From positions 7,099,298 through 7,163,297 of the forward strand of contig CM035353.1 of NCBI GenBank assembly GCA_020137815.1: a stretch of DNA of 64,000 nt, written 5' to 3'. The stretch comes from Hormiphora californensis (Eukaryota; Ctenophora; Tentaculata; Cydippida; Pleurobrachiidae). The translations under genes and the position numbers were made by a program. The first letter of the stretch is position 1. Each line of letters starts with the position of its first letter. The notes below the pieces were generated by a model. The model searched no databases, was not told the origin of the DNA, and was given only the letters and a program-made list of their open reading frames with translations. Of this stretch, positions 54,115 to 64,000 are shown piece after piece.

Positions 54115-54530
54115 TACGTGAGCTCCCTGGGCAGCATCAGTGGGTTTAGCAGTTCTCAGCGGACCCGTATCCCCCTCGCGTTTGTAGATCTGTGTAGAGT
54201 TGCCCCTACTTCGCACGTGTGGCCGGTGTGTTCTTTTTCTTCTTCTTCTAAGAGTGTCGGGTATGATACTCTAAAGAACTATCGCGACTTTCGTCATTGC
54301 GATTTGGTCGACACTGTGTGAGTGCTCGTGAGTGACCCCCTCGGGTGTGAGCCCTTAGGTGGAACCCTCGTGGCTAGAACCCATGAGAGTTGTGAAAGAA
54401 AAAGAAGACAGCTGCGGGCTGTCCCCGCCCGGGGCAGCCCCTTCCACCTTTCTCCTCTCGGCAGGAACAGCAATGCTGGTTCCCTTTGGAGAGGGATCTA
54501 GGGTTGGGGTCTTCACGGTCGGGGCTAGGC
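54115..54530 (-). pseudogene. Paralogue 1 of an unidentified minus-strand gene
   Basis: The minus-strand frame (exonic parts about 54530-54410 and 54270-54160) reads KTPTLDPSPKGTSIAVPAER and later HTCEVGATLHRSTNARGIRV before a TGA. It aligns to the second copy at 55060-55440. Across CEVGATLHRSTNARGIRVR the nucleotide differences are all synonymous, so both copies evolved under protein-level selection. The TGA in place of GGA may mean recent inactivation or an altered C-terminus. Confidence 0.4.
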
Positions 54531-55059
54531 CGCAGCTATGTGCGTGTGCTCCTCTTGTCTCTAGTCCTGGTCTCTAGTTCTGGTCTCTAGTTCTGGTCTC
54601 TGCGGCTTGTTTCGTTGATTGATACGAAAAAAGAAAGCGACTGTGTGGGACATTAGTTGTGGGATTTAGAGGATGGGAAGAATACCGAACAAGAAATCGA
54701 ATATTAAGCGCACGTCTCTGACGATTACAATTTGTTGTGTAAAATCATATAAACAATCAACCGTGGTGGGTAGAGTGACATCACACACTGTCACAGTTCA
54801 CACTCGGATAGGTAGAGTGACTTCACACGGACACACGCTGTCACCGTTCACACTGGGTAGATAGAACGTCACACGCTGTCACAGTTCACACTTGGATAGG
54901 TTTATTGTTAAAAAAGGGTTTCTTTATTATTGAAAACGATTACAATTCATGCAGGTAGGTGGAAGGTGTCGTGAGTTTCTAACTTGGTGAATGATACATG
55001 TTCAACTTCTCCTGCTCGTCTATTCCCTTTTCCGCCCGTTCTCTATTCAGCCTATCCTA

Positions 55060-55440
55060 CTTCTGGACGTACGTGAGCTGAGAGCTCCCTGGGCAGCATC
55101 AGTGGGTTTAGCAGTTCTCCGCGGACTCGAATGCCCCTCGCATTGGTGGATCGATGGAGGGTTGCTCCTACCTCACAAGCTTGTCCTGTTATGGAATTCT
55201 CATAGGCCTCGTAGTCCTTTTTTTCTAGGACGAGCAGGTCTCTATGGAATAGCATTTCCCCCGTCATCTCTAGTCTGTGTGAGTCTATGTGCTCACGAGG
55301 GGGTTGGGGTTGGTACTTCCATCTGGTCCTCTTCAAGTTTTCTTCTTTTTTCAACTTCCGTCAGTGCAGTCGTCTCTCGTCCTCTTTTGTGTCCCAGTCC
55401 GGGGTATGGTGTGGGTACCTTTTGGGTCTGCCTTAAGGGT
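55060..55440 (-). CDS. Paralogue 2 of an unidentified minus-strand gene (partial)
   Basis: Two minus frames read TTALTEVEKRRKLEEDQMEV (55293-55438) and EHIDSHRLEMTGEMLFHRDL to GELLNPLMLPREL (55052-55354), probably one protein with a frame change or small intron near 55300. The upstream end is cut by the TTAA foldback at 55437. Lys/Glu-rich and likely soluble. The family is unknown to me; the block CEVGATLHRSTNARGIRVRG is the best query. Confidence 0.4.
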
Positions 55441-57832
55441 ACACCGACCGAAATTTTTTGTCGAGTGCAGGGCAATCTCTCACCGTAGGGTTGTAGGCCA
55501 TGCCAAGGAGACCTCAAATATGCAATTTGAGCTCTCAAGTCGAATTCATATTTTTGCTACAGCTGTTTAAAAAATGTCCTGTAAATTCGTTTTTGGCATC
55601 TCAAAAAAAATGTTTAGTCGGGGCGAATCTCTCACAAAAAGAAGTGGTTGACACACTATTTGGTGAAAAGCAAATTCCGGTTGTAACCCACTTATTTTGA
55701 CCCGCTGAACACGATCCCGTCCATAGGTAAGCTCGCAAAAGTGAAGAAAATGCCCAAATCGGCCACGCCCTTTTACCTGTATTTTCAGCCTGTAGCCAAA
55801 AACATAAATCCTCTTAGAATAGGAGTAGAGACAAATCTGAGGGCACTAAAGTGATCAGCGCCCTCGCATTAGTGGGGGTAGGTGCTAGAATTAAGTCTCT
55901 ATCTCATCTGGTTAATTAGATAATTGGATAATTAGGTTTGCACATAACCGTTTTTTGGCTATATGGCTATAGCCACTTAGGAATGGTTTAGAGACTTTTC
56001 ACTGGCGCCATTTTGTAGGCAATATCCAAGTTATGGGGGGTCGACGTCGGACTTTTAAGCTCTATCTCCAACCGTTTAGCCGTTATTGGGCTTAATCGAT
56101 GCTCAAAATGAGCGAAAAACGGTAAAAAGCCCGATTTTGAGCATCGTTTAAGCCAAATAACGGCTAAACGGTTGGAGATAGAGCTTAAAAGTCCGACGTC
56201 GACCCCCCATAACTTGGCTATTGCCTAAAAAATGGCGCCAGTGAAAAGTCTCTAAACCATTCCTAAGTGGCTATAGCCATATAGCCAAAAAACGGTTATG
56301 TGCAAACCTAATTATCCAATTATCTAATTAACCAGATGAGATAGAGACTTAATTCTAGCACCTACCCCCACTAATGCGAGGGCGCTGATCACTTTAGTGC
56401 CCTCAGATTTGTCTCTACTCCTATTCTAAGAGGATTTATGTTTTTGGCTACAGGCTGAAAATACAGGTAAAAGGGCGTGGCCGATTTGGACATTTTCTTC
56501 ACTTTTGCGAGCTTACCTATGGACGGGATCGTGTTCAGCGGGTCAAAATAGGTGGGTTACAACCGGAATTTGCTTTTCACCAAATAGTGTGTCAAAAAAT
56601 TAAGATTCGCCCCGACTAGTTTTAAAGATAGGAGCATGAAAATTTGGGGATTTGAAGAGGACATGAAGGTGAATAACCACAAAAAATTTTTTTGCAATCC
56701 GAGCTGATTTCCGGTCATGAGATGGATTTCTTTTTTTCCACTTTAACGCCCTATTTGGCAAAGTTCCGAAAACATGTGAAAGCTGTAAATTGGTGAAAAG
56801 TTGCGTCTAACGATTATCTAAGTAGCCATAAATTTTGGGCGTATCCTTATTTGAGATAAGCTGTACAGAGTTTTTTTTGTGAAAGCCGTCATTTCAGAAA
56901 TAAATAAATTCCCTGTATCTCAAAAACGGCTGATCGTAGAGACCTGAGACTATGCTTAAACGATTCAGAAGGTCCGATTTTGGGGGGGTCTTCTGAGAGA
57001 CATTTTGCTCCTACTTCAACCGTTTTTGCTGTAACTGCGAAAAACAAATTCTATGAAAAGTGCAAAAGCTAAACTCCAATATCCTGTAATTAGGGAATTT
57101 TGGCTAGGAAAGGACCGAAACGATGGAAAAATGTGTAACAAGCTAATTCCTTCACTATTTGGTCCATATGGGTCCCTATAATCACCAAAAACAAAATCAC
57201 AAAAAATCCACGATGGCGAAGATGAATTTTTGTTTTTCGCAATTACAGCAAAAACGGTTGAAGTAGGAGCAAAATGTCTCTCAGAAGACCCCCCAAAATC
57301 GGACCTTCTGAATCGTTTAAGCATAGTCTCAGGTCTCTACGATCAGCCGTTTTTGAGATACAGGGAATTTATTTATTTCAGAAATGACGGCTTTCACAAA
57401 AAAAACTCTGTACAGCTTATCTCAAATAAGGATACGCCCAAAATTTATGGCCACTTAGATAATCGTTAGACGCAACTTTTCACCAATTTACAGCTTTCAC
57501 ATATTTTCGGAACTTTGCCAAATAGGGCGTTAAAGTGGAAAAAAAGAAATCCATCTCAGGACCGGAAATCAGCTCGGATTGCAAAAAATTTTTTTGTGGT
57601 TATTCACCTTTATGTCCTCTTCAAATCCCCAAATTTTCATACTCCTATCTTCAAAAAAATTTTTTTGAGATGCCAAAAACGTATTTACAGGACATTTTTT
57701 AAACAGCTGTAGCAAAAATATGAATTCGACTTGAGGGCTAAAATTGCATATTTGAGGTCTCCTTGGTATGGCCTACAACCCTACGGTGAGAGATTTCCCT
57801 GCACTCGAAAAAAAAATTCGGTCGGTGTACCC
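55437..57832. mobile_element. TTAA-flanked compound foldback, 2.4 kb
   Basis: TTAA at 55433-55436 and 57833-57836 flanks ends GGGTACACCGACCGAA. The outer arms are about 190 bp (55437 to about 55615 and about 57650-57832). Inside lie two further palindromes in series: 55615-56620 (centre about 56110, arms containing CGTCGACCCCCCATAACTT) and 56620-57650 (centre about 57140, arms containing ATCCGAGCTGATTTCCGGTC and TTCTGAATCGTTTAAGCAT). Folded, this would be a three-way cross. No transposase. It is related to the 238-bp element at 22525-22762. Confidence 0.85.
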
Positions 57833-57836
57833 TTAA

Positions 57837-58305
57837 AGTGAGAGTGGACCGAATCAGAATTGGGCAAGTTTGTTGTAGGTAGTAGAGATTAGCTTTCTGA
57901 ATATTTTGCGTTTTTGCCGCTCAAAATCGACCCACCCATCACTGAGATATTTTTGTTATGTTGGGAGAACTCCTGTTTAATCAGTATGTATAAAACAGAA
58001 TAGAAAAAATCGTGGTGTTTTACTAACACATTCTGAATATAATCAGTGAGGTTGACATGTCCATGCACAGAAGCAGGGCAATGCAAGCCAGCATATTAAA
58101 AATTTAAAGAATGTGTTAGTAAAACACAAGGATTGTTTCTATCCTGTTTGATAAATATTGATCCAGCAGGAATTCTCCCAACATAACAAAAATATCTCAG
58201 TGATGGGTGGGTCGATTTTGAGCGGCAAAAACGCAAAATGCTCAGAAAGCTAATCTCTACTACCTACAACAAACTTGTCCAATTCTGATTCGGTCCACTC
58301 TCACT
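57837..58305. mobile_element. TTAA-flanked foldback MITE, 469 bp
   Basis: The ends AGTGAGAGTGGACCGAATCA are inverted. The left TTAA (57833-57836) is the same TTAA that closes the preceding element; the right TTAA is 58306-58309. The arms are about 190 bp. No ORF. Confidence 0.85.
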
Positions 58306-58639
58306 TTAAGCTCTTCCGATGGCCTGGGATCAAAGTTAGTCATAGACTGGTATTATATGAGGCAGACGCATTAGGAAGATGTCAGACATTATATGATGTG
58401 TCAAGTACGATCTGATCGTGGAACTATACATAATACTCCGCCAAAGGAAACGGCTTAGATACGTCAAGGCTACCGGCCATCGACACAAACATGTCGTGGA
58501 CTTATTACAAGCATTCAAGTGTTAAAGCCAATTCAATGAGTACATTAATCCTTAAATCCTTAAATCCCTAAAACCTTAAATCCTGCTTCGTCAGTTATTC
58601 TGGGTACGTCCCCTGGATGGTTGCTTGTTGTTATCCGAT

Positions 58640-60200
58640 CTAACTATTGTTGATTCATTTAACCCATTTGGGTCCGAAATCAGAACTTAAATATAGCATT
58701 TAAAGTATCCGTATAATAATCAAAATAATTCATTTGTCACGGTGAAACCTGCTTCTTGTATAGCAATTACACCTGACATGGTTATTCCCATCATCAGAAA
58801 GGTGATCTCTAAAAAATCACTGTCCATCACACCCGCCACATCTAGGAAGGGTGTCCGAAGGAGACACAATAGGGGGTTTGTATCTTGGGGTGTCCAAAAG
58901 AGACACAATCCGACTCGTCTAGCATGTCCGGGACAGCACGAAGAAGGCTGGGGCGTCACTGTCGAACACTGTCGAACACTGTCATCGTCTTCCTTATCGC
59001 CGTTATGGATGTCCAGGGGCCGCTTCCTCCAGCATATCTCGAAAGAGGGTGAGCCGGTATAATGGTTATCGTACTATCAGAACAACTGTTTCGGTTTGGG
59101 AAAGTATAACAGAAAATAATGAACAATGAATCCTCTCAAAATCATTCTATATATCCCCCTCAAAGATTACGTAGCGTCTAGACGAATGACGCCAAATAAT
59201 AATAATAATATATATTAAATTAGAAATAAGATATTTGTGCAAACCTATGTCACCGGACTCGGATCTGATGCAGCCGGGACTGCAGCTGCTGCACAGGGTT
59301 CTTCTTTCTGTTCCCCGGCCGTTGCTATCTAATCTAACTATTCATTTAACCCATTTGGGTCCGAAATAAGAAATTAAATATAGCTAAGTATCCTTATAAA
59401 ACTCAATACAATTCATTTGTCACGGTGAAACCTGCTTCTTGTATAGCAATTACACCTGACATGATTATCTCCCATCATTAGAAAGGAGATCTCTCAAATC
59501 ATTGTCCTAAATCAGAAAAATCACTGTCCATCACACCCGCCACATCTAGGAAGGGTGTCCGAAGGAGACACAATAGGGGGTTTGTATCTTCGGGGTGTCC
59601 AAAAGAGACACGGTCCATCATTCTGGAGGTGGGCGGTCCATCTCTAATTTACTATTTGAAGCAACCATTTTGCTATTTTTCTAACTCATTTCCCTATCCT
59701 CTAACCAATGAATGCTTCAATTATCAGACAAATAAGCGAAATGCAGTCGTATGAAAAAGATGAAATTAAAAGAAAAACAGTGATAATATTTTCTAAAAAA
59801 AGAGATTTTTTCTAAAACCCAATAAAATATCCCAATATTAAATAATACAGTGCTCTGTAGTTTAACCACTTGCAGGCCAACCATGAAACGGTCTCGGATG
59901 ACTTCTTCTTCTGCCTCGGTTGACAGGAACTTGCATAACTTTGCTTGCCGTTGAACACGGGTCAGGACACAATATCTCGGGTGAGCCGGACTCGGATCTG
60001 GTGCAGTCGGGACCGCAGCTGCCGCACAGGGTTCTTCTTTCTGTTCCCCGGCCGTTGCTATCTAATCTAACTATTCATTTAACCCATTTGGGTCCGAAAT
60101 AAGAACTTTAAATATAGCTAAGTATCCGTATAAAATTCAATATAATTCACTGCTTCTTGTATAGCAATTACACCTGACATGGTTGTCACCCATCATTAGG
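58640..60200 (-). repeat. Three diverged copies of a 0.3-kb gene-like segment
   Basis: Copies at about 58640-58912, 59318-59610 and 60040-60200 share TTAACCCATTTGGGTCCGAA, CTTGTATAGCAATTACACCT and GGGTGTCCGAAGGAGACACA. In the first, the minus strand is open across FLDVAGVMDSDFLEITFLMM and SGVIAIQEAGFTVTNELF; the second has a stop in the same frame. These look like fragments of a repeated gene or transposon. Function unknown. Confidence 0.5.
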
Positions 60201-60292
60201 AAAGATATGCTGTTGTAGATTCAGCAACATGCATATCCAAGCACCTTAATGAAACTTAATGAAAACACTTTATTACACAATCATAAAAGGTG

Positions 60293-60424
60293 TCAGTCTC
60301 TCCGACTTCCCCCTTCGATCGAACCGCTAATACCCAATCCAAGATCAAATTCCCATTCTGGAGGTGGGCGGTCCATCTCTAATTTACTATTTGAAGCAAC
60401 CATTTTGCTATTTTTCTGACTCAT
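60293..60424 (-). CDS. 43-codon ORF with shared MSxKNSK start
   Basis: The ATG at 60424 gives MSQKNSKMVASNSKLEMDRP and then PPEWEFDLGLGISG, with a stop at 60293. The same start and about 180 bp of upstream sequence recur at 59661-59790 (with a stop at codon 3) and 63700-63870 (MSRKNSKTVASN, opening a spliced gene). The repeated 5' region suggests a promoter and start exon copied several times. Confidence 0.4.
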   Translation of the reverse strand: MSQKNSKMVASNSKLEMDRPPPEWEFDLGLGISGSIEGGSRRD

Positions 60425-60628
60425 TTCCCTATCCTCTATCTAATGAATGCTTCAATTAACAGACAAATAAGCGAAATGCAGTCGTATGAAAAAGATGAAA
60501 TTAAAAGAAAAACAGTGAATTATTTTCTAAAAAAAGATGATTTACATGGAGTCAAAAAGATGAGATGAATAAATAAATAATAATATAATATTTGACAAAA
60601 TTAATCCTCTTCAGCTAAGAAGCTAATG

Positions 60629-60891
60629 CTATGCTTTTTCAGTGGTAATGGTCCAACATCTTTTATTGCCTAGATATTTCCTAGACTTTCCAAAAAAATA
60701 AACAAATTCTTCGACCATTCTTCTAGTTTTACAGAGTCCAAGGAACTCAAGAACTTGCTTCAATATTATAAAACCCACTATGATAATAACTGATAAACCT
60801 AAAATATGTCCTATGAGCTCTGATGACCTTACCCTCTTTCTCATATCATAATAATCCTTTGACTGTGTTATTACAACATTATTTAATAATG
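60629..60891 (-). CDS. C-terminal fragment of a single-pass membrane protein
   Basis: The minus frame starts MTLLNNVVITQSKDYYDMRK, has one hydrophobic helix (GHILGLSVIIIVGFIILKQV) and a basic or aromatic cytoplasmic-like tail of about 40 residues, and ends at 60629. The frame opens right at the edge of the foldback at 60904-61313, so an upstream exon was probably separated by that insertion. It may be the tail of the gene whose first exons lie at 62.5-63.7 kb. Family unknown. Confidence 0.35.
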
Positions 60892-60903
60892 TCATGTTAT
60901 TAA

Positions 60904-61313
60904 CTAGATCCAAAAACCAAACAAGTTTGGTGGATAGTCGGGGCCACAGAAATTAAAAAACATGCGAAAGTTTTGATACATGAACTTTCGGGGCCTGGGG
61001 TGCTGTTAAATTCGCGTTTCCATGATTATGACCAGCAACATTTTCAAACTATACGCCAGGAAAACTATCGCAATGATCAAATTATCGTTATTTTTTATTC
61101 ACATTATCATACGTACAGATCCACACATGTGTCAAATATAATGTGGGCTGTTTTACAGAATAATAGTGTGTTTTAAAAGAATGGCTGACTATCATGGAAA
61201 CGCGAATTTAACAGCACCCCAGGCCCCGAAAGTTCATGTATCAAAACTTTCGCATGTTTTTTAATTTCTGTGGCCCCGACTATCCACCAAACTTGTTTGG
61301 TTTTTGGATCTAG
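60904..61313. mobile_element. 410-bp foldback element
   Basis: CTAGATCCAAAAACCAAACA pairs with the complement at 61294-61313. The arms are about 150 bp and near perfect (CGAAAGTTTTGATACATGAA in each). The loop is about 100 bp. No ORF. Confidence 0.8.
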
Positions 61314-61334
61314 TATCAGGCATTTTGTTATACA

Positions 61335-61620
61335 TACTTATCGCGATAACTAATTGCGATAAAAATTATAACGGATTCGTGATTATTTAGTTATCGCGAT
61401 TAGCTATCGCGATTACCTATCGTGATTAGCTATTGCAATTAGCTATCCGCGATTGGTTATTATCATATTATTACTTACTCACGATAAGTTATGGTGGTTA
61501 TAACTATAGTTATCCGCGATTACTATTATTCATTAGTTATCAGCGATTGTTGGTTCTCCGAGATTGTTCTATGATTTTGATCATTAGTCACGGATAATTA
61601 TCACGGATAAACATTGATAA
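61335..61620. repeat. Degenerate ATTAGCTATCGCGATTA repeats
   Basis: Many short imperfect copies of (T)ATCGCGAT(TA) with AT-rich spacers. No coding frame. Confidence 0.6.
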
Positions 61621-61669
61621 TCAGATATATCTGATACAATCAGGTTCTAGATGCTAATTCGCTCTTTTC

Positions 61670-62470
61670 TCGGTGGTTTTTAAAATCGTCTTATATTTAA
61701 GACAGTCATAACTTTAGATATGACTAACAATTATAACTGAAAATGCGGCAGTAAACCTAGTTTAATAAAATATATATCTGATTCAATGTTAATTTAGACT
61801 CTGAATCGCTCCTTTTTAGGCGTTTTTAAAATCGTCTTAAATTTAAGACAGTCATAAAATCTAGATATGACTACCAATTATACCTCAAATTACAGCAGTT
61901 GACATACGTTGGCAAAATATATATGATAAAATCATGATTTATAGTTAAATTTGCTCTTTTCTAGGTTTTTTTGAAAATCGTCTTAAATCTTAATACAGTC
62001 ATATGCCTATAACTGAAGAACCGTAACTCGGATTTGCTTGAAATTTTGAACGTGTGTTCAAGATGTCAAGGCAATACCACGTACCAAGCGGCGTATTCGT
62101 AGAACGACGGGAAGACTGTCTTAAACGCCAAAGAAAACTTAAGACTGTCATAACTTTTGTTATGACTCTCCGTTTATTCTGTCCAAGCTTTAATACAAGG
62201 TTCACCACTAGACCTACCGACTCCCAAAGTTTCATGGCGATAGCTTTAAAACTGTGGCCCCCATCGTGTACGCAAAAAGGTCGTTACTTTACGGTCGTTC
62301 GTCACGCTAAAAACGGACATTTTGTCCAAAACACGACCATCTGTAGCGCAAAAACCGTAACTCCAATTTGCATGAAATTTTGAACGTGTCCTCTAGGTGT
62401 CAAGGCAACACGAACTACCAAGCGGCATGTTCGTAGGACAACGGGAAGATTGTCTAAAACAAAGTTGAAA
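61670..62470. repeat. Imperfect tandem repeats of two unit types
   Basis: Three copies of a roughly 135-bp unit with AAATCGTCTTAAATTTAAGA and TAGATATGACTA (61680-61990) precede two copies of a roughly 300-bp unit with GAAATTTTGAACGTGT, TGTCAAGGCAA and TACCAAGCGGC (62035-62465). No gene. The repeats lie between the two halves of a possible interrupted minus-strand gene. Confidence 0.65.
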
Positions 62471-62543
62471 TTGCCGATTTCAGACAATAAGTATAGTAGC
62501 GCTGTCAGAATTTTCAAAAATTTTCAAAAAATTTCAAAAAATT

Positions 62544-63702
62544 TCAAAAATTTTTTTTCTTAATTTCGAATTTCCATTTACTGGAAGGAAGAATGCTTGG
62601 AGGAGGGATATTTTTAGGGGAAGTTTGGTTGGGGGGAGGGAGGATTGGGCCCCGGGCGCTTGCCAGCGCTATGATGATATTATTAAGTGATATAATTTCA
62701 TTTGAAACAAAATCTAATGAAAAGTCTTCTACATACGTAATATTAGATAAAGGCATAATATGGCTGTACGGATTAATGTAATGACTGTTTTGATCGTATC
62801 GGTTTCTAGCCATTTCTAAACTTAGTGCCAGAAAATAAGGTTTCTGTACCATTCAGCAAATTTATTCTAGCATTTTCTGCCGTAAACAGTAAACCGTGAT
62901 CACTAGTTACAACACTGTAGGGAAAGCATAACTTGCTTTCTCTAGTTGCACAGTCTTTTGTCGATATACACGATCTACTTTTGTCGCGTAACCCGTAATA
63001 TAATCGCTTTCTCGACATTTAATGTGGTAGAATTTGCCACTCAGCTCAACCAAATGGCCATCAACGTCGAGCTCGTAACAATTATCGTCCACAAAGAACC
63101 GGACTTTAAATATGCTATACAGAACCGATGTATGGTTTAGCCGTGGGAACCACAGTTGCAGTGTAAACCCGACCTCGGTTTCTGTCGTATTCTTTTGAAT
63201 CAACTGCAGGGATTTTCGAATTACATGATAGTGTTGAGGCGAATAAAAGTTAATAGATAACAAAGATAAATTTATGAACTTGGAATGAGTATCATTCATA
63301 CAATTACCTCAACTCTACTAGTTTTATACAGAAGATCCATATTACGAGAGTAGCTGATGTTAGTGAAAACCAACCTATCTTGGTTTTTCAAATTCCATAG
63401 CTGCAGCTCGTTAACCATGTCTCTTGTTAACCGCCCGTTACCGTCAATAGACCTCATCGCCTGATACGCCTTACAGTACCACTGTACGTACCTTTCCTAA
63501 AAATTCCGTTCATTTGATAGCAGTTAAATGTCTCATTGATATCTCATGAAATCATCTAAGGGAATCAATGTGCCTGGTTAAAGTTTACCAGTTGCAGGAG
63601 GTACACTTCCGCTGCTGAACGACAGTCGTTACTTTCTACAATAGCAGGGAGCTCACTATTTATAATATTTGAAGCAACCGTTTTGCTATTTTTCCGACTC
63701 AT
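62544..63702 (-). CDS. Multi-exon minus-strand gene, unidentified
   Basis: Exon 1 (63702-63589) encodes 38 aa starting MSRKNSKTVASN. Exon 2 (63496-63308) encodes 63 aa (QAMRSIDGNGRLTRDMVNEL). Exon 3 starts at 63203 (LIQKNTTETEVGFTLQLWF) and is open to 62907, with VRFFVDDNCYELDVDGHLVE. All three join in phase 0 with good splice sites and introns of about 92-104 bp. Further frames (62806-62900 and 62544-62852) look like later exons with short introns or frame breaks. Potential N-glycosylation sites and a membrane-anchored frame at 60629-60891 suggest a secreted or single-pass membrane protein. I do not recognise the family, and a transposon or viral-like origin is not excluded. Confidence 0.45.
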
Positions 63703-63870
63703 TTCCCCATCCTCTATCCAATGAATGCTTCAATCAACAGACAAATAAGTGAAATGCAGTCGTATGAAAAAGATGAAATTAAAAGAAAAACAGTGATTTA
63801 TTTTCTAAAAAAAGATGATTTACATGGAGTCAAAAAGATGAGATGAATGAATAAATAATAATATAATATT
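63660..63870. repeat. Third copy of the shared 5' segment
   Basis: TTTGAAGCAACNNTTTTGCT through AAAACAGTGATTTATTTTCT and GATTTACATGGAGTCAAAAA matches 60388-60560 and 59657-59800. It contains the start codon of the multi-exon minus gene and its upstream sequence. Confidence 0.8.
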
Positions 63871-64000
63871 TGATAAAATTAATCACTAATATTCCATTGG
63901 GCCTTTTGTAAATCATTTGGTCCGTCGCACTTTCAAAACAAAAAGTAGCCAGCTCGAACAAAATACTCCTTGGGAATAATACATTCTTGAAGTTCAACTA

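Noticed and set aside
62032-62160. Similarity of GATTTGCTTGAAATTTTGAA to the 7.7-14 kb satellite
   Set aside because: The resemblance is limited to short AT-rich words with different order and spacing; not enough to claim common origin.

Overview
The window reads as nuclear DNA of an invertebrate animal. It has spliced genes with short GT-AG introns (mostly about 100-600 bp), metazoan-type genes (a Shaker-type K+ channel and an ankyrin-DHHC palmitoyltransferase), many CT/GA microsatellites and a dense load of DNA transposons. A sponge, ctenophore or other early-branching or compact invertebrate would fit, but I cannot fix the lineage from sequence alone. No prokaryotic features were seen.

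Layout. 0-14 kb is repeat territory: a 1.2-kb foldback element, a 1.26-kb foldback carrying inverted copies of a retroelement ORF end, and about 3.5 units of a 1.52-kb tandem repeat, one unit split by a pogo-type MITE. At 15.7-25.3 kb on the + strand, Ser/Arg-rich exons of uncertain membership precede a complete ten-exon Shaker-like Kv channel. At 25.9-30.5 kb lie palindromic DNA transposons, including a piggyBac element rearranged into a head-to-head palindrome. At 30.7-43.4 kb is a compact run of + strand genes: a degenerate aconitase/IRP-like gene, QNG1 (queuosine salvage), a 65-aa membrane protein and a ZDHHC17 (HIP14)-like gene. A 2361-bp tandem duplication copies the 3' end of the first together with the 5' end of the second. 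At 43.4-50 kb are a duplicated segment, two DNA transposons inserted into one copy, foldbacks and microsatellites.

50-58.3 kb holds a minus-strand gene with a duplicated exon that is split in one copy by a 2.6-kb piggyBac-like foldback, a pair of minus-strand paralogues, and two TTAA-flanked foldback elements sharing one TTAA. 58.5-64 kb holds fragmented minus-strand genes that share a common 5' segment.

Most notable: (1) the IRP-like protein keeps the aconitase fold outline but has lost most catalytic residues; (2) in its tandem duplication the differences sit in the junction exon and are all synonymous; (3) two piggyBac-like families carry internal perfect palindromes with the same CATATATG core; (4) long palindromes formed from DNA transposons are unusually common; (5) several insertions have matching empty sites inside the same window.
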